Assembly: GCA_016218105.1 (NCBI GenBank)
Contig: JACRET010000051.1
Coordinates: forward strand, 1 to 64,000
Length of the DNA: 64,000 nt
Reading direction: 5' to 3'
Source of the DNA: Deltaproteobacteria bacterium
GTDB taxonomy: Bacteria; Desulfobacterota; GWC2-55-46
The translations under genes were made by a program, and so were the position numbers. This document shows positions 1 to 9,324 of this stretch, piece by piece (the stretch's first letter is position 1; each line of letters starts with the position of its first letter). The notes below the pieces were generated by a model. The model saw only the letters and a program-made list of their open reading frames with translations, had not been told where the DNA came from and did not search any database.

Positions 1-1426
1 CCCCGCTTCTCATAACATAAAAGCCTGTTGATGGGAGCGCGTCGCTCTCAAGGTATGCTTTCCTTGCCGGCGTTGCGCCGTCGGTGAGGTAATCGAGAAA
101 AAAGGCATAAGCATCGAAATCAACGCTCGGAGACGTAAAATTCGGCTTTGACCCGGCTTTCAAATCTGGCCGGTTGAATATATAAGCGCCCAGGGCAAGG
201 TAGTTGGAAGGGTCTGTCGCGAGGTATGCGTTTCCAACCGCCGGGAGGTATCCGCCGGGCTGCATTATTCTCGCGAGGACTTCAAATGTCTTTTCATATT
301 CCCTTTCAATGGACGGATCTATCGGGACGCCGTTCAACCTTGCCAGCAGAAAAAGCTCGGAGAGGTACACGAGGCTTCCTTCGTGATACGCCTCGTCTCG
401 CTCAGGCTGATGGCCCTCTGCGGTCAGATTGTTCTTAAGATAACTATCTATTATCCGCATCGAATTGGAAAGCATCCGGGAACCCTTGTCAAATTCCGGG
501 AACATTATAAGAACGCCTGCCTGCCTTGCCGCCGTTATGAGCGGCTGGTTGCCCTTCTGAAACCAGAATTCATGGTTCTTGCGGCTTCCAGCGCCGTTTA
601 TCGCCGCCTCCATGCTAGCGTTTACGTATTTTACGTGCGAGAGTATCTCCCTCGCCAGGCGGAACCTGGTCTCATCGCTCAGGCTTTTATTGAAAAGATA
701 ATACGCATACACCCACGAATGCGCCCTCCTGGCGACAGTAAAAAGATAATACGCTTGTGGATGCGTTATATCACCCGTGACATAAGGGTCGGGAAGCGGT
801 GACGCCGCATCGCACCAGGCGTTAAAAAAATAGGCGAACTTGTCAGGGTACCTTTCATCCTGATCGAGCAGAAAGGCTATCCCGAGATTTTTGGATATGA
901 ATTCGAAAGAATTCACCAGGATGTCCTCCAGCGGGTCTTGCGGAAAATAAGAGGGCGGAACGGAAAGCCTGTAGACCTGGTTTCCATACATGAACTCATC
1001 TCGCAGATAGCGCTCAGCGATATCCACGGACTTGGAAAGCCTTATTATATATCCCGCTGGCCTGATATCCGGCGGATTTTTCCCAGCTATCTTTTTGAGA
1101 TCAAAGAACCTCGGCCTCCCGGCCCCTGCCTCTCTCCAGTGGAGATATTCCTTTACCGCCGTTTCGTGATCCCCGGCCTTTAAGGCAGCGGATACCTTCT
1201 CAAGACCAGGATATCCGGGATTCATCTCATTAAAAAAGACGGCTGCGCCGTGGATGTCATACCTGTTTTGAATATCGAGTTTTTCGTATACCGTTTTTTT
1301 TGCAAGCAGATAGGGGGGATAGACTTGCCTGAAAACCCTTTCCGCCCTGAATAAGAGCGCGAAAGACGCGCCCAGAACAACAACAAGAAGAACGGCTGGA
1401 AGCAGTATCCTTCTCTGCAAGATCAT
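1..1426 (-). CDS. Heparinase II/III-like polysaccharide lyase family protein (partial, 3' end outside window)
   Basis: An open frame runs without a stop from ATG at 1426 down to the window edge (475 codons). The N-terminus has a short basic stretch and one hydrophobic helix (about residues 7-25), so it is either secreted or anchored in the inner membrane. The rest looks like the alpha-helical toroid of heparinase II/III and alginate-lyase-type proteins, and the last visible residues (FYVMRSG) match the start of the heparinase II/III beta-sandwich domain. Such proteins are common in exopolysaccharide clusters, where they cleave uronate-containing polymer or trim it during export; the substrate here is unknown. 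Its start overlaps the stop of the upstream GT4 gene (ATGA), so it is the last visible gene of the long minus-strand operon. The catalytic region lies mostly outside the window, so activity cannot be judged. Confidence 0.62.
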   Translation of the reverse strand, partial: MILQRRILLPAVLLVVVLGASFALLFRAERVFRQVYPPYLLAKKTVYEKLDIQNRYDIHGAAVFFNEMNPGYPGLEKVSAALKAGDHETAVKEYLHWREAGAGRPRFFDLKKIAGKNPPDIRPAGYIIRLSKSVDIAERYLRDEFMYGNQVYRLSVPPSYFPQDPLEDILVNSFEFISKNLGIAFLLDQDERYPDKFAYFFNAWCDAASPLPDPYVTGDITHPQAYYLFTVARRAHSWVYAYYLFNKSLSDETRFRLAREILSHVKYVNASMEAAINGAGSRKNHEFWFQKGNQPLITAARQAGVLIMFPEFDKGSRMLSNSMRIIDSYLKNNLTAEGHQPERDEAYHEGSLVYLSELFLLARLNGVPIDPSIEREYEKTFEVLARIMQPGGYLPAVGNAYLATDPSNYLALGAYIFNRPDLKAGSKPNFTSPSVDFDAYAFFLDYLTDGATPARKAYLESDALPSTGFYVMRSG

Positions 1427-2553
1427 TTTGATTGTGAAATGGATACAGAGGCGCCCCGATTCTCCGCCTTACGCAGCATCTGATAGTACAGCACCTCCAT
1501 CTTTCCCATTTCGTTAAAATAATCGTTCTTCCGGATGATAGTTTCCCGGTTGATCCTCCCAATCTTCTTTCTATCGGGATTTTCTATCAGGTCGAGGATC
1601 CTCTCGGAGAGCCTTTCCGGGCTTTTAACGGGCACGAGAAAGCCGCCCACTCCATCCTTGACCCATCTGCCGTTCTCCCCGCTGTCGGTGATGACTACCG
1701 GCAGGCCGCACGACATAGCCTCTGCCGTGCTGGCTGAGATACCGGCGTCAGAAAGGGCGGTGGATACGTAGACATCCATCGACGTCAGGTATCTTGTAAG
1801 GTCGGCATTCTGGATTTTACCCGTGAACAGGACGCTCTCCGAAAGCCCAAGGGACGCGGCCAGTTTCTTTAGCCCTTCCTCCTCCGGGCCACTCCCTACG
1901 ATTATAAACCTCGCCGCAGGGGCTTTTTTGAGGACCATAGGCGCGCACCTGATCAGCGACTCTATATCGTAGACAGGGTAAAAATTCCTCATGCTGATAA
2001 TTGCAGGGGAACCGGCGGCTATGCCAAGTCTCTCCCGTAAGAGCGCATCAGGCTCCGCCGGAGAAAACCTCTGGGTGTCGATCCCGAAATAGATCACTCT
2101 CATTTTCGAGCGGCTGGTCCCGAGCCCGGCCATGGCCTCGGCCATATGCTCGGCATCGCATGTAACGAGATCAGCCCTCTCCAATATGTATTTTACAAAA
2201 GGCCTTTTTACGTGAGATTTGCCGCCCATCAGGATGTCAGAGCCCCAGGCTGTCAGCACAAAGGGGTGGCGTCCGGCGAGCGCGCCGGCAAAACCGTAAA
2301 CACCCGCGGAATGCGCATGGAGCACGTCTGGGCTTATCCGGGAAACCAGCCTCCGTACCTGTCTTACTGAACTAAAGACCCTCAGATAATTGGACGCGGG
2401 TGATTTTATCTCGTAAAATCTGACTCCCGGCAGTTCGCCTATCGTGGAAGGGCAGAGGGATATCCAGTGGACTTCGTGCCCCCTATCCGCGAAAAACTTG
2501 ATCCAGCGATAGCTGTGTATTGAATTCGCAGCCGCCAAAAAGCATATCTTCAT
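1423..2553 (-). CDS. GT4-family glycosyltransferase
   Basis: 376 residues with the two-Rossmann (GT-B) layout of retaining GT4 enzymes. The N-terminal half opens MKICFLAAANSIHS and contains an acceptor-side HAHSAG segment near residues 99-104. The C-terminal half has VGSGPEEEGLKKLA and a nucleotide-sugar region STAEAMSCGLPVV, the usual E-x7-E area although the first acidic residue looks replaced by Asp. It should transfer a sugar from a nucleotide donor to the lipid-linked repeat unit on the cytoplasmic face of the inner membrane. Donor and linkage cannot be read from sequence. ATGA overlaps on both sides tie it translationally to the Wzy-like gene upstream and the heparinase-like gene downstream. 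Confidence 0.88.
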   Translation of the reverse strand: MKICFLAAANSIHSYRWIKFFADRGHEVHWISLCPSTIGELPGVRFYEIKSPASNYLRVFSSVRQVRRLVSRISPDVLHAHSAGVYGFAGALAGRHPFVLTAWGSDILMGGKSHVKRPFVKYILERADLVTCDAEHMAEAMAGLGTSRSKMRVIYFGIDTQRFSPAEPDALLRERLGIAAGSPAIISMRNFYPVYDIESLIRCAPMVLKKAPAARFIIVGSGPEEEGLKKLAASLGLSESVLFTGKIQNADLTRYLTSMDVYVSTALSDAGISASTAEAMSCGLPVVITDSGENGRWVKDGVGGFLVPVKSPERLSERILDLIENPDRKKIGRINRETIIRKNDYFNEMGKMEVLYYQMLRKAENRGASVSISQSK

Positions 2554-3227
2554 ATTTTTTTACCCGCCTTCATGAAAGTTTCATCTTTGGCCAGCTGCTC
2601 TATCAAGCCCATCGGCATTATAAAAAGATAGAGCAGAATGATTTCAGAGATGTTGTTGTTTGTCATCCACATATAGGAGACAAGGATGATAAAGAGGAAA
2701 TATTTCTTATCCAGATTCCTTTTGAAAAAAACCTTCAGACCCATGAATACGAAGCTCAATGTAAAAAAGAGCATGCCCGCGACCCCGGTGTCGACCAGCA
2801 GGGCGGTGAAGGCGGTCGTCCTGAAGAGCGTTATCCCGCCCGGCGGGTCGTCCCGCGTCTCTTTGTGGCCTGGTATCAGGAACTTCTGCTCGGGGAGGTA
2901 TTTCAAATAGAGATCATTAATGTGGGGCGCGATCGTGAAACGGTGAGAGTAGACCCCGTCGCCGACAAAAAACGTTTTGGGATTGTCAGTCAGCCTCAGA
3001 AAACCTGCGTGCATCTGCAGTTTTCTCGTAACGTCGCTTTCACCTGGAGACCACAGGGCCTGAGTGCCTTCAAAGATCGTATAAAAGAATTCGGATATGT
3101 GCTTGGCCGGATCGGGGACATAAAGACTGAATACCAGGACGAAGCTCAAGGCGAACATCAGGATATTTTTAAGCCTTATCTTTCCGGCTGAGAGCAGAAA
3201 TGAGCCCAGTATAACAAGCCAGGACAT
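2550..3227 (-). pseudogene. O-antigen polymerase/ligase (Wzy/WaaL-like), C-terminal half after in-frame amber codon
   Basis: This 225-codon segment starts at an internal Met and lies in exactly the same reading frame as the segment at 3240-3926. Only one TAG codon (3240-3242) and four sense codons separate them. It holds the SRMSW sequence that corresponds to the SR motif of O-antigen ligases and polymerases, a large extracytoplasmic loop (about residues 30-135) and two to three C-terminal membrane helices. Joined, the two halves give a 458-codon frame of normal family size (about 400-460). Either the gene is inactivated, or the halves act as a split protein, the amber is read through, or the base is a sequencing error. 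Its stop overlaps the next GT4 start (ATGA), so the operon architecture is intact. Confidence 0.7.
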
Positions 3228-3239
3228 GCGTGAATCGTA

Positions 3240-3926
3240 CTAAAAGGCTATTACCATCATGATAAAAACGGATAGGAGCGCCAGCATGCGCCTCTTAAGC
3301 GACCTGTCGTTCATCAGGATAATCGCCACGGGCATTGCGATAAGTGCCGGGAATACCGCCGTTGCCGAACCTGACCAGAGAATACCTTCTGTCTCGAACT
3401 GCGCCGCGAACCTGCCGAACTCGCCGACTCCGAGTATCCGCTCTATCATCATCCCATGCGCCAGGTATGACAAAAAATAAAGCACCGAGGTTATAAGCGT
3501 AATCGAAGCGAACCGCCGGAATCGGGGGAATGGGAACATATCCCCCCTGAAGTGCATGATCAGGAATATCAGTATCAGGAGCGAATAAAAGAGTATCCAG
3601 CGCGTTATCCTGATGTCGTCGTTAAGGAACATCCCGACGAAGGATTCAGCGACCATGTAAAAGGCCCATACTATGAAGATGACCTTATGGTCCTTGTTCC
3701 CGGGATCGTTAGCGTGCCCCTTTTTATCAACCAGAATGCACAAAAGCGCGCCGATAACGGCGAAGCCGGTCAGCCATTCGTCCCAAAAAAAATAACCGAA
3801 CAGCCTCGGCCCGTTGCCGAAGATATTCGCGACGATAAGGACAGGCCAAAAGAGGCGAGGGCTTCGCGCCACCATTACTGCTGCGGCAATACCCAGAAAA
3901 AGCGCTGCTATAAGCTCTATCTTCAT
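3240..3926 (-). pseudogene. O-antigen polymerase/ligase (Wzy/WaaL-like), N-terminal half ending at amber TAG
   Basis: 228 codons, almost entirely hydrophobic helices (about seven membrane spans), matching the N-terminal half of Wzy polymerases and O-antigen ligases. The frame ends at TAG (3240-3242) within a membrane helix, directly before the residues YDSRMSW that begin the missing half. Comparison with the intact paralogue at 61057-62382, which reads SGSRAGIIGL at this position, shows that the stop falls inside a conserved motif and not at a natural protein end. There is no frame change, so a single base substitution explains it. If intact, the protein would polymerise repeat units or ligate the polymer on the periplasmic face. 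Confidence 0.7.
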
Positions 3927-3966
3927 CTGACTAAATCGCTAACTTCTCTTTATTTACGCACGCCGG

Positions 3967-5514
3967 TCAGTCACGCGCCAGGCTGCGTAGAATGCGCTCA
4001 CCATTCGTCTTAAGCCATCTTTGCCCGAATTCAATATACATAAGCTGTTCATCTTTCGTGCTGAAGGCCATGTAAAATACGCAGTAAAGAGCGGCAACCA
4101 CAAGCCCATTAAAGACAAGATGATAAAGGCTTCCCGCGCCGAGCTTGTCCTTTATCAGCCATATTAAAATAGCCGCGCTTAATCCGGACGCAAGAGTAGG
4201 TGAAATTTTAGCGAGGAAAGCTTTTAGCGAAAGACCTATCGACTTATAAACGGAAAGCTGGACAACCCAAAAACTGGTGAGCAGGTGCGCCGCAAGGGTT
4301 CCGATCACAACCCCTTCAATGCCTAGCCTTTTAACGAGGGCGATAGAGAGTAAGAGGTTCAGGGCGGCGTTTACGATCTCCGACCACGTAACGGCCTTAT
4401 TTTTGCCTATGCCCTGGAGCATGGCTATCGCGGGCGTGCCAAGGGCATGAAAGAAAAGCATCGCTATAAAGAGCGCCAGCACGTTCATCCCGGCGAAATT
4501 TGTCTCCCCCACCCAGAGGTTTATCAGCGCGCGGCCCCAGCAGAACAGGAATATAGCCAATACGGACATTATCCCCAATGAGATCTTCTGGGATTTAAGG
4601 TACAGCCCCCTCAGGCCTTCCATATTTCCTTCAGCATAAAACTTTGAGAACCTGGGGAATGCCGTCGTGGATACCACGGAAAACATGTATGTCGAATAAA
4701 AACAGAGTTTGTTCGCAATATCATAGGGTGCGACCATCGCGGCCCCGAGGAACACGGCGATAACGATGGAGCCGGTATAGTAAAGGATGCGGCTGCTGAG
4801 GCCGAGTACGAACGTCCTCAAGCTGTACGGGGCCACCTCCTTAAAGACCTTGAGATCGAATAACCCGGGCCTCACTGAAATGCCGTAATTGCCAGTCCGG
4901 AGGAAGATGAGATATAAGCTGAGCAATATGAGACTGCTCAGCGCCGAGGCGGCAGCGACCCCGACGATGCCGAACCCGAGTTTTAAAAATAATATTACGA
5001 GGATGGCATTTGACAGGAGCTGTGCGATGACGCAGGATTTCCAGATATCCACCCTTTGGAACCCGTAAATCACGTTTCCGAAGACGCCTCCCAGTATGAT
5101 TATCGCGACATTTACGCCCATTATAACGAAGGCTATCTTCGCGCTCCTTAAAAGGTCTTCGGGTATGTCGATTACGTAAGGTATGAAGTGGGCGAGGACT
5201 ACCGACGCGAGGGTTATGAACAGCGCCACGAAAAGAAAGACTACGAAAATCGTGGATACTATCCTGTCGATCTTCCCCCCTTTACCTGAGGGGCCGTTGT
5301 GCTCGGCAGTGTATTTTGCCACTGAAGTATTCAGGCCGATGTCGAAAAGGATGAAATAGACCATGATCGAGCTGAACACTGCCCATATCCCGTAGGCTAC
5401 CCTTCCAAGATGGTTCAGGATTATCGGCGTCAGGACGAAATTGACGGCAAAGGCGGCAAAGAGCTGAATATAGTTTATCAGCACCCCTCTTATAAGAATC
5501 TTTTTATCACTCAT
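3967..5514 (-). CDS. Wzx-type oligosaccharide flippase (polysaccharide transporter family)
   Basis: 515 residues with about 12-14 predicted membrane helices, opening with MSDKKILIRGVLINYIQLFA, a typical start for the MOP-superfamily polysaccharide exporters. This family moves undecaprenyl-diphosphate-linked repeat units from the cytoplasmic to the periplasmic face of the inner membrane. The length is in the usual 450-520 range and no break is visible. It lies between the GT2 gene upstream and the Wzy-like gene downstream, the usual neighbourhood for Wzx. A second flippase of the same class is at 49663-51177, so the window appears to hold two independent Wzx/Wzy systems. Confidence 0.88.
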   Translation of the reverse strand: MSDKKILIRGVLINYIQLFAAFAVNFVLTPIILNHLGRVAYGIWAVFSSIMVYFILFDIGLNTSVAKYTAEHNGPSGKGGKIDRIVSTIFVVFLFVALFITLASVVLAHFIPYVIDIPEDLLRSAKIAFVIMGVNVAIIILGGVFGNVIYGFQRVDIWKSCVIAQLLSNAILVILFLKLGFGIVGVAAASALSSLILLSLYLIFLRTGNYGISVRPGLFDLKVFKEVAPYSLRTFVLGLSSRILYYTGSIVIAVFLGAAMVAPYDIANKLCFYSTYMFSVVSTTAFPRFSKFYAEGNMEGLRGLYLKSQKISLGIMSVLAIFLFCWGRALINLWVGETNFAGMNVLALFIAMLFFHALGTPAIAMLQGIGKNKAVTWSEIVNAALNLLLSIALVKRLGIEGVVIGTLAAHLLTSFWVVQLSVYKSIGLSLKAFLAKISPTLASGLSAAILIWLIKDKLGAGSLYHLVFNGLVVAALYCVFYMAFSTKDEQLMYIEFGQRWLKTNGERILRSLARD

Positions 5515-5547
5515 ATGCTGCGAGCCCGCTCTTAGGCCCTCTGGCCT

Positions 5548-6360
5548 TCAAATGCGCCTCAGCTTCCGGTAAGACTTTCTTAAAATCGGAAATGCGAACT
5601 CAAGATGAGTCCGGTTTATGATGAGGCAGATGTAGTACCGGAGCGCGAGAGGAGAAAAGACGCGGCCTCCGTATTTCCTGCTTACCTCGTATGTCTGACG
5701 GTACATCTTTATGCGCTTGTGAAAATTATCGGGGTTAAAAAAACTGTCGTGGATTCGGAGGCTTGAGATCACCTTGTCGATGCCGTACGCCTTGAAGTTT
5801 TTTGTGATCCGCAGCATTACGTCAAAATCATCGCCTGAGGAATCGAGCCAGCCTATCTTTTCCATGACCTCCCTTCTGTAAAATGCCGAGGTCGTCGATA
5901 TGTGCAGCGCCGTATCGGCGAATGCCTGATAATCGAATCCCCGCACATTATGCCTGCCTATCACCTCTCCATCGCCGTTGATAAGATCGCAATTGGCGTG
6001 GACAAAAAAGGCCTCGGGGTGAGCGGTCAAAAATTCGACTACGGTGCTGACCGCATCCGGAGTGTAAAGGTCATCATAGCCCAGGCATCCGAAGATCGAC
6101 CCCTTCGCCATCTTGAGGCCCTTGTTCCACCCGTCGCCAGGCCCGTTGTCCGGCTCTGACAGGAACCTGATCCTGCCCGGATATTTCAGGCTGTATTCTT
6201 TCAGGAGCTCGACCGTGCCGTCAGCGGACCCGGCATCGATGAACACATGCTCTATATGAGGATAATCTTGTTCCAAGACGCTTTGAACGCACCCTTCCAA
6301 ATATTTAATCCCGTTAAATACCGGGGTTATGATGCTTACAAGCTCCTTCATTCCACTCAT
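5548..6360 (-). CDS. GT2-family glycosyltransferase
   Basis: About 270 residues with a GT-A fold: SIITPVFNG near the N-terminus, the nucleotide-binding DAGSADGT segment, and GYDDLY in the DXD position that holds the metal and donor diphosphate. It resembles small GT2 enzymes of capsule and O-antigen clusters (WcaA-like). I place the start at 6360, where ATG overlaps the upstream TGA as ATGA; another Met three codons in (6351) has a better-spaced GAGG and is equally possible. It should add a sugar to the growing lipid-linked oligosaccharide in the cytoplasm. Confidence 0.87.
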   Translation of the reverse strand: MSGMKELVSIITPVFNGIKYLEGCVQSVLEQDYPHIEHVFIDAGSADGTVELLKEYSLKYPGRIRFLSEPDNGPGDGWNKGLKMAKGSIFGCLGYDDLYTPDAVSTVVEFLTAHPEAFFVHANCDLINGDGEVIGRHNVRGFDYQAFADTALHISTTSAFYRREVMEKIGWLDSSGDDFDVMLRITKNFKAYGIDKVISSLRIHDSFFNPDNFHKRIKMYRQTYEVSRKYGGRVFSPLALRYYICLIINRTHLEFAFPILRKSYRKLRRI

Positions 6361-8348
6361 GCCTCGCAATAAGCCTCTATTAGCTTGTAGAGGTACGCCC
6401 CTTTTTTATTTCCGTACCAGATCACCTCTCTGCACCAGGTCTCCCACGAATCCCACCTGAGGGATCCCCTGTCCACGGTATGCATGCAATCCCCTCTACG
6501 GAGCTGTACCTTTGCGCCTTTCAAGGCGGCATTGTAGGACTCCAGTATGTTATAGGACAACTCCAAGCCCAGGTTCCTGTCCTGAAAGGGAAGCTTCACG
6601 AGGTTCCTGTTGAGGTAAACGGCATCCCTCAATATTTCCTTGTATCCATCAGCGCCCTTCTTCTCAAGGAGCTTTCCTAAAAATCCCTCCGCCTCATCAT
6701 AGAAGGCCATGAGCTTGCCTTCAGTGCAGAGCTTTATAAGGACAAGCTCGTCGGCGGGCCATAGGAGGTTAAGCCACTCCTTTGACGCGCAGAACTCCGA
6801 CCCGCCCTGCTGCACGTCTTTTGCCTTGTCCTCGAAAAACCCCTTGATCCACGAGAGTACCGGATACGGGCCTTTTACGGTCGTAAAGCCTTCAAGCAGC
6901 TCCCTGTAGCTTAAGCCGAAGTGGTCATGGAGGATTATGAAAGGTATCTGCAGGAGCTTGTCGAAATGCAGCAGCGCGGCCATCCAGCCAAGGGTCCTGG
7001 CCTTAAGCCAGTCGCCTTCTGGCATGGTATCGGTGCCGACCACAAGGCGCTGCGTCTCGTAGACCTCTTCCATCTCGTTGAGGCTCCCGTGCGCGTTGAT
7101 GACCTTCGACTCGACTATCACAAAACCGTACTTCTTGTGGTACTCAGGGTCTCCCATTTCAGAATTAGGGAGCACCGAAAGATTGTTGAACTGTATCCTG
7201 TTATGCTGTCCGCTTTCTATTACCGAGGCCACGCCCTCCGCGAAGCTGTCGTAAGTCTCGCAAGGAAGCGCCAGTATCAGATCGGTGAAGGTTTCGATAT
7301 TTTCTTCCGAAAACTTTTTCTGGAGCTCGTGAAAGTGCTCCATCGTGATGTTCGCGCGCCTTATGTGCTTAAGCGTCTCCTGATTCAGCGACTGGAGCGA
7401 AAGCGCGACCCCCTTGTTAAGCCCGGCGTCAGCCATTGTCTTTTCAACGGCATAGGTGCGCTCTGACGAATTTTTTGTGTTCTGCACTGAGAGGGCCTTC
7501 GGGTACCCGCTCTTTGCCTTGATGTCGGCGAAGTGTTTTACGAACTCAATGTCTCTCGGAAATATCCCGAAGTTGGCGTCGCAGCAGAAGACGAACTCTA
7601 TCCTGTTCTTGCTGAACCAGTCGATCTCCCTGTAGAGCCTCTCAAGACTGTAGGTAAGCACCTTGCTGTGCGTGGATGAACCCCAGTCGCAGTATGAGCA
7701 GGTGAACGGGCATCCCCTGTTCGTCTCCCAGAGCGCGAGCCAGGTCCCGTCAGGATTTTCGTGAATGAGCGGCTCAAAGACCCCGGCGAGATACGGCGAG
7801 GAGACCGTATCCAGATCGGTCAGCTTCCTCTGTCGCTTATTCCGGACGAGCCTCCCTTCAGAGTCCAGATAGCTGATCGAACCCACCTTTTCCCAATTCT
7901 TCCCTTCGAAGTTTTCGAGTATCTCAAGACATGTTATCTCGCCCTCGCCGTGGCAGAGTATGTCTATGAAGGAGTGGGCGGCGAAAAATTCAGCGGTATT
8001 CCTGCCCGGGACATTGGGCCCGCCGAACACGATCAGCGTATCCGGGTTAAGGAGCTTGAACCTCCTCGCTATCTCAAGGGACAGGTTGAAGTTCCAGACA
8101 TAGGCGCTGAAAAATATAATGCCTGCTCCCGAGAGCCGCTCCAGTGCCCTGTACACGGGCATCCTTTTATAAACAGGGAGTAGGAACTCGAACCGCTCCT
8201 TATCGGTCAGGTACTCAAGCGCGTACGCCTGTATGAGCCCCACTGAATAAGGGAGATAATTCTGATTGCCGAAACTGTTGTTTATCTGCACCAGCCCGAC
8301 CTTTACCTTCGGTTTTCCATTTAAATCAGATTTTTTTTTCATACTCAT
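6357..8348 (-). CDS. B12-binding-domain radical SAM protein
   Basis: An N-terminal cobalamin-binding-like Rossmann region (VGLVQINNSFG through VFGGPNVPG) is followed by a radical SAM core with the CxxxCxxC cluster motif CPFTCSYC (Cys near residues 213, 217 and 220), and then a long C-terminal region of unknown type. Such enzymes use a 4Fe-4S cluster, SAM and often methylcobalamin for radical methylation or rearrangement at unreactive carbons. I chose the ATG at 8348 because the longer frame to 8402 would overlap the upstream aldo/keto reductase; ATG at 8342 is also possible and neither has a clear ribosome-binding site. Its place in the sugar operon suggests a sugar or nucleotide-sugar substrate, but this is inference. 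Confidence 0.85.
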   Translation of the reverse strand: MSMKKKSDLNGKPKVKVGLVQINNSFGNQNYLPYSVGLIQAYALEYLTDKERFEFLLPVYKRMPVYRALERLSGAGIIFFSAYVWNFNLSLEIARRFKLLNPDTLIVFGGPNVPGRNTAEFFAAHSFIDILCHGEGEITCLEILENFEGKNWEKVGSISYLDSEGRLVRNKRQRKLTDLDTVSSPYLAGVFEPLIHENPDGTWLALWETNRGCPFTCSYCDWGSSTHSKVLTYSLERLYREIDWFSKNRIEFVFCCDANFGIFPRDIEFVKHFADIKAKSGYPKALSVQNTKNSSERTYAVEKTMADAGLNKGVALSLQSLNQETLKHIRRANITMEHFHELQKKFSEENIETFTDLILALPCETYDSFAEGVASVIESGQHNRIQFNNLSVLPNSEMGDPEYHKKYGFVIVESKVINAHGSLNEMEEVYETQRLVVGTDTMPEGDWLKARTLGWMAALLHFDKLLQIPFIILHDHFGLSYRELLEGFTTVKGPYPVLSWIKGFFEDKAKDVQQGGSEFCASKEWLNLLWPADELVLIKLCTEGKLMAFYDEAEGFLGKLLEKKGADGYKEILRDAVYLNRNLVKLPFQDRNLGLELSYNILESYNAALKGAKVQLRRGDCMHTVDRGSLRWDSWETWCREVIWYGNKKGAYLYKLIEAYCEA

Positions 8349-8364
8349 TCTTGGGTTTGTTTTT

Positions 8365-9324
8365 TTACTTCGTGGCCGCATTGAAAAAGACGTGCGATTC
8401 ATAGATCCGTTTGATCATCGCGAGCTCGTCTTCCTCAAGCGTGTCGAGCTCGGAGGCGACGGCATTCTCCTCGACCTCTGTTTTATTCATCATTCCTGGT
8501 ATGACAGTTGAGACACCCGGATATGAGAGACAGAACTTAAGAGCCGCCTTTGCCGGTGTCCAGCCCCGCCTCGTATATAGTGATTCAAATAGCTTGACTG
8601 ATTCTGCCCAAGTCTTGATCTGGCTTTTGGACCATCCCGACCTGTGATCGCCGCTCTTGAACCCGGCCTCATCCGACATGGTACCCGTCAAAAAACCGAA
8701 GCAGAGCGGGGTTCTCGATATTATCCCTATGTTCTCTTTCAGGGCGGCCCCGTGCAGCCCGCTTTCGATGAATCTATGGTCTATCAGATTGAAATTTACC
8801 TGGATGGTTTCGAAGCAGTTCTTCCCTGCCGCGACCATCCCGTCCTCCGGAGACCTGACGGAGACGCCGAGCGCCCGAATCTTTCCATGCTTTTTAAGGT
8901 CTTCCAGGGCCTTTATGATATGATCGTCGTCGAGCACATCCGCGGGAGGGCTGTGGAGCTGGTATACGTCGACGTAATCGGTCTTTAGTCTTTTAAGGCT
9001 TCCTTCTATCCCCTCATAGATCCGCCTTACGGTGAATTCCTGCTCCATGTGTCGGCCTGAATACGAAAGGGAACCCACTTTCGTGGCGATGACGATCTCT
9101 TTCCTTACGTCCCGCAGCGCCTCTCCCAATATCCTCTCGCTTCTCCCGGCGCCGTATACGTTGGCCGTATCGTAAAAGGTGATCCCCTTCTCAAACGCCA
9201 GCCTGAGGGTTTCTTTTGATTCAGAGTCATCAACAGGCCCGTAGGAGTCACCGCCTATTCCCCATGTCCCGAAACCTATCTCAGATACCGTTAAACCGGT
9301 CTTTCCCAGGGCCCTGTACCTCAT
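8365..9324 (-). CDS. Aldo/keto reductase
   Basis: 319 residues forming the (beta/alpha)8 NAD(P)H-dependent aldo/keto reductase fold. The opening MRYRALGKTGLTVSEIGFGT is diagnostic. The catalytic Asp-Tyr-Lys-His set is visible: DTANVYG (Asp and Tyr), ATKVGS (Lys) and YQLHSP (His). It would reduce an aldehyde or ketone, here plausibly a keto-sugar or sugar-derived carbonyl made by neighbouring enzymes. Its start overlaps the upstream epimerase gene stop (ATGA), so the two are co-translated. Sugar-pathway aldo/keto reductases of this type are known in deoxysugar clusters; the exact substrate is not evident. Confidence 0.9.
   Translation of the reverse strand: MRYRALGKTGLTVSEIGFGTWGIGGDSYGPVDDSESKETLRLAFEKGITFYDTANVYGAGRSERILGEALRDVRKEIVIATKVGSLSYSGRHMEQEFTVRRIYEGIEGSLKRLKTDYVDVYQLHSPPADVLDDDHIIKALEDLKKHGKIRALGVSVRSPEDGMVAAGKNCFETIQVNFNLIDHRFIESGLHGAALKENIGIISRTPLCFGFLTGTMSDEAGFKSGDHRSGWSKSQIKTWAESVKLFESLYTRRGWTPAKAALKFCLSYPGVSTVIPGMMNKTEVEENAVASELDTLEEDELAMIKRIYESHVFFNAATK

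Noticed and set aside
3240-3242. Pyrrolysine insertion at the amber codon.
   Set aside because: No pyl genes are in view and the gene family is not known to carry pyrrolysine; a point mutation is simpler.
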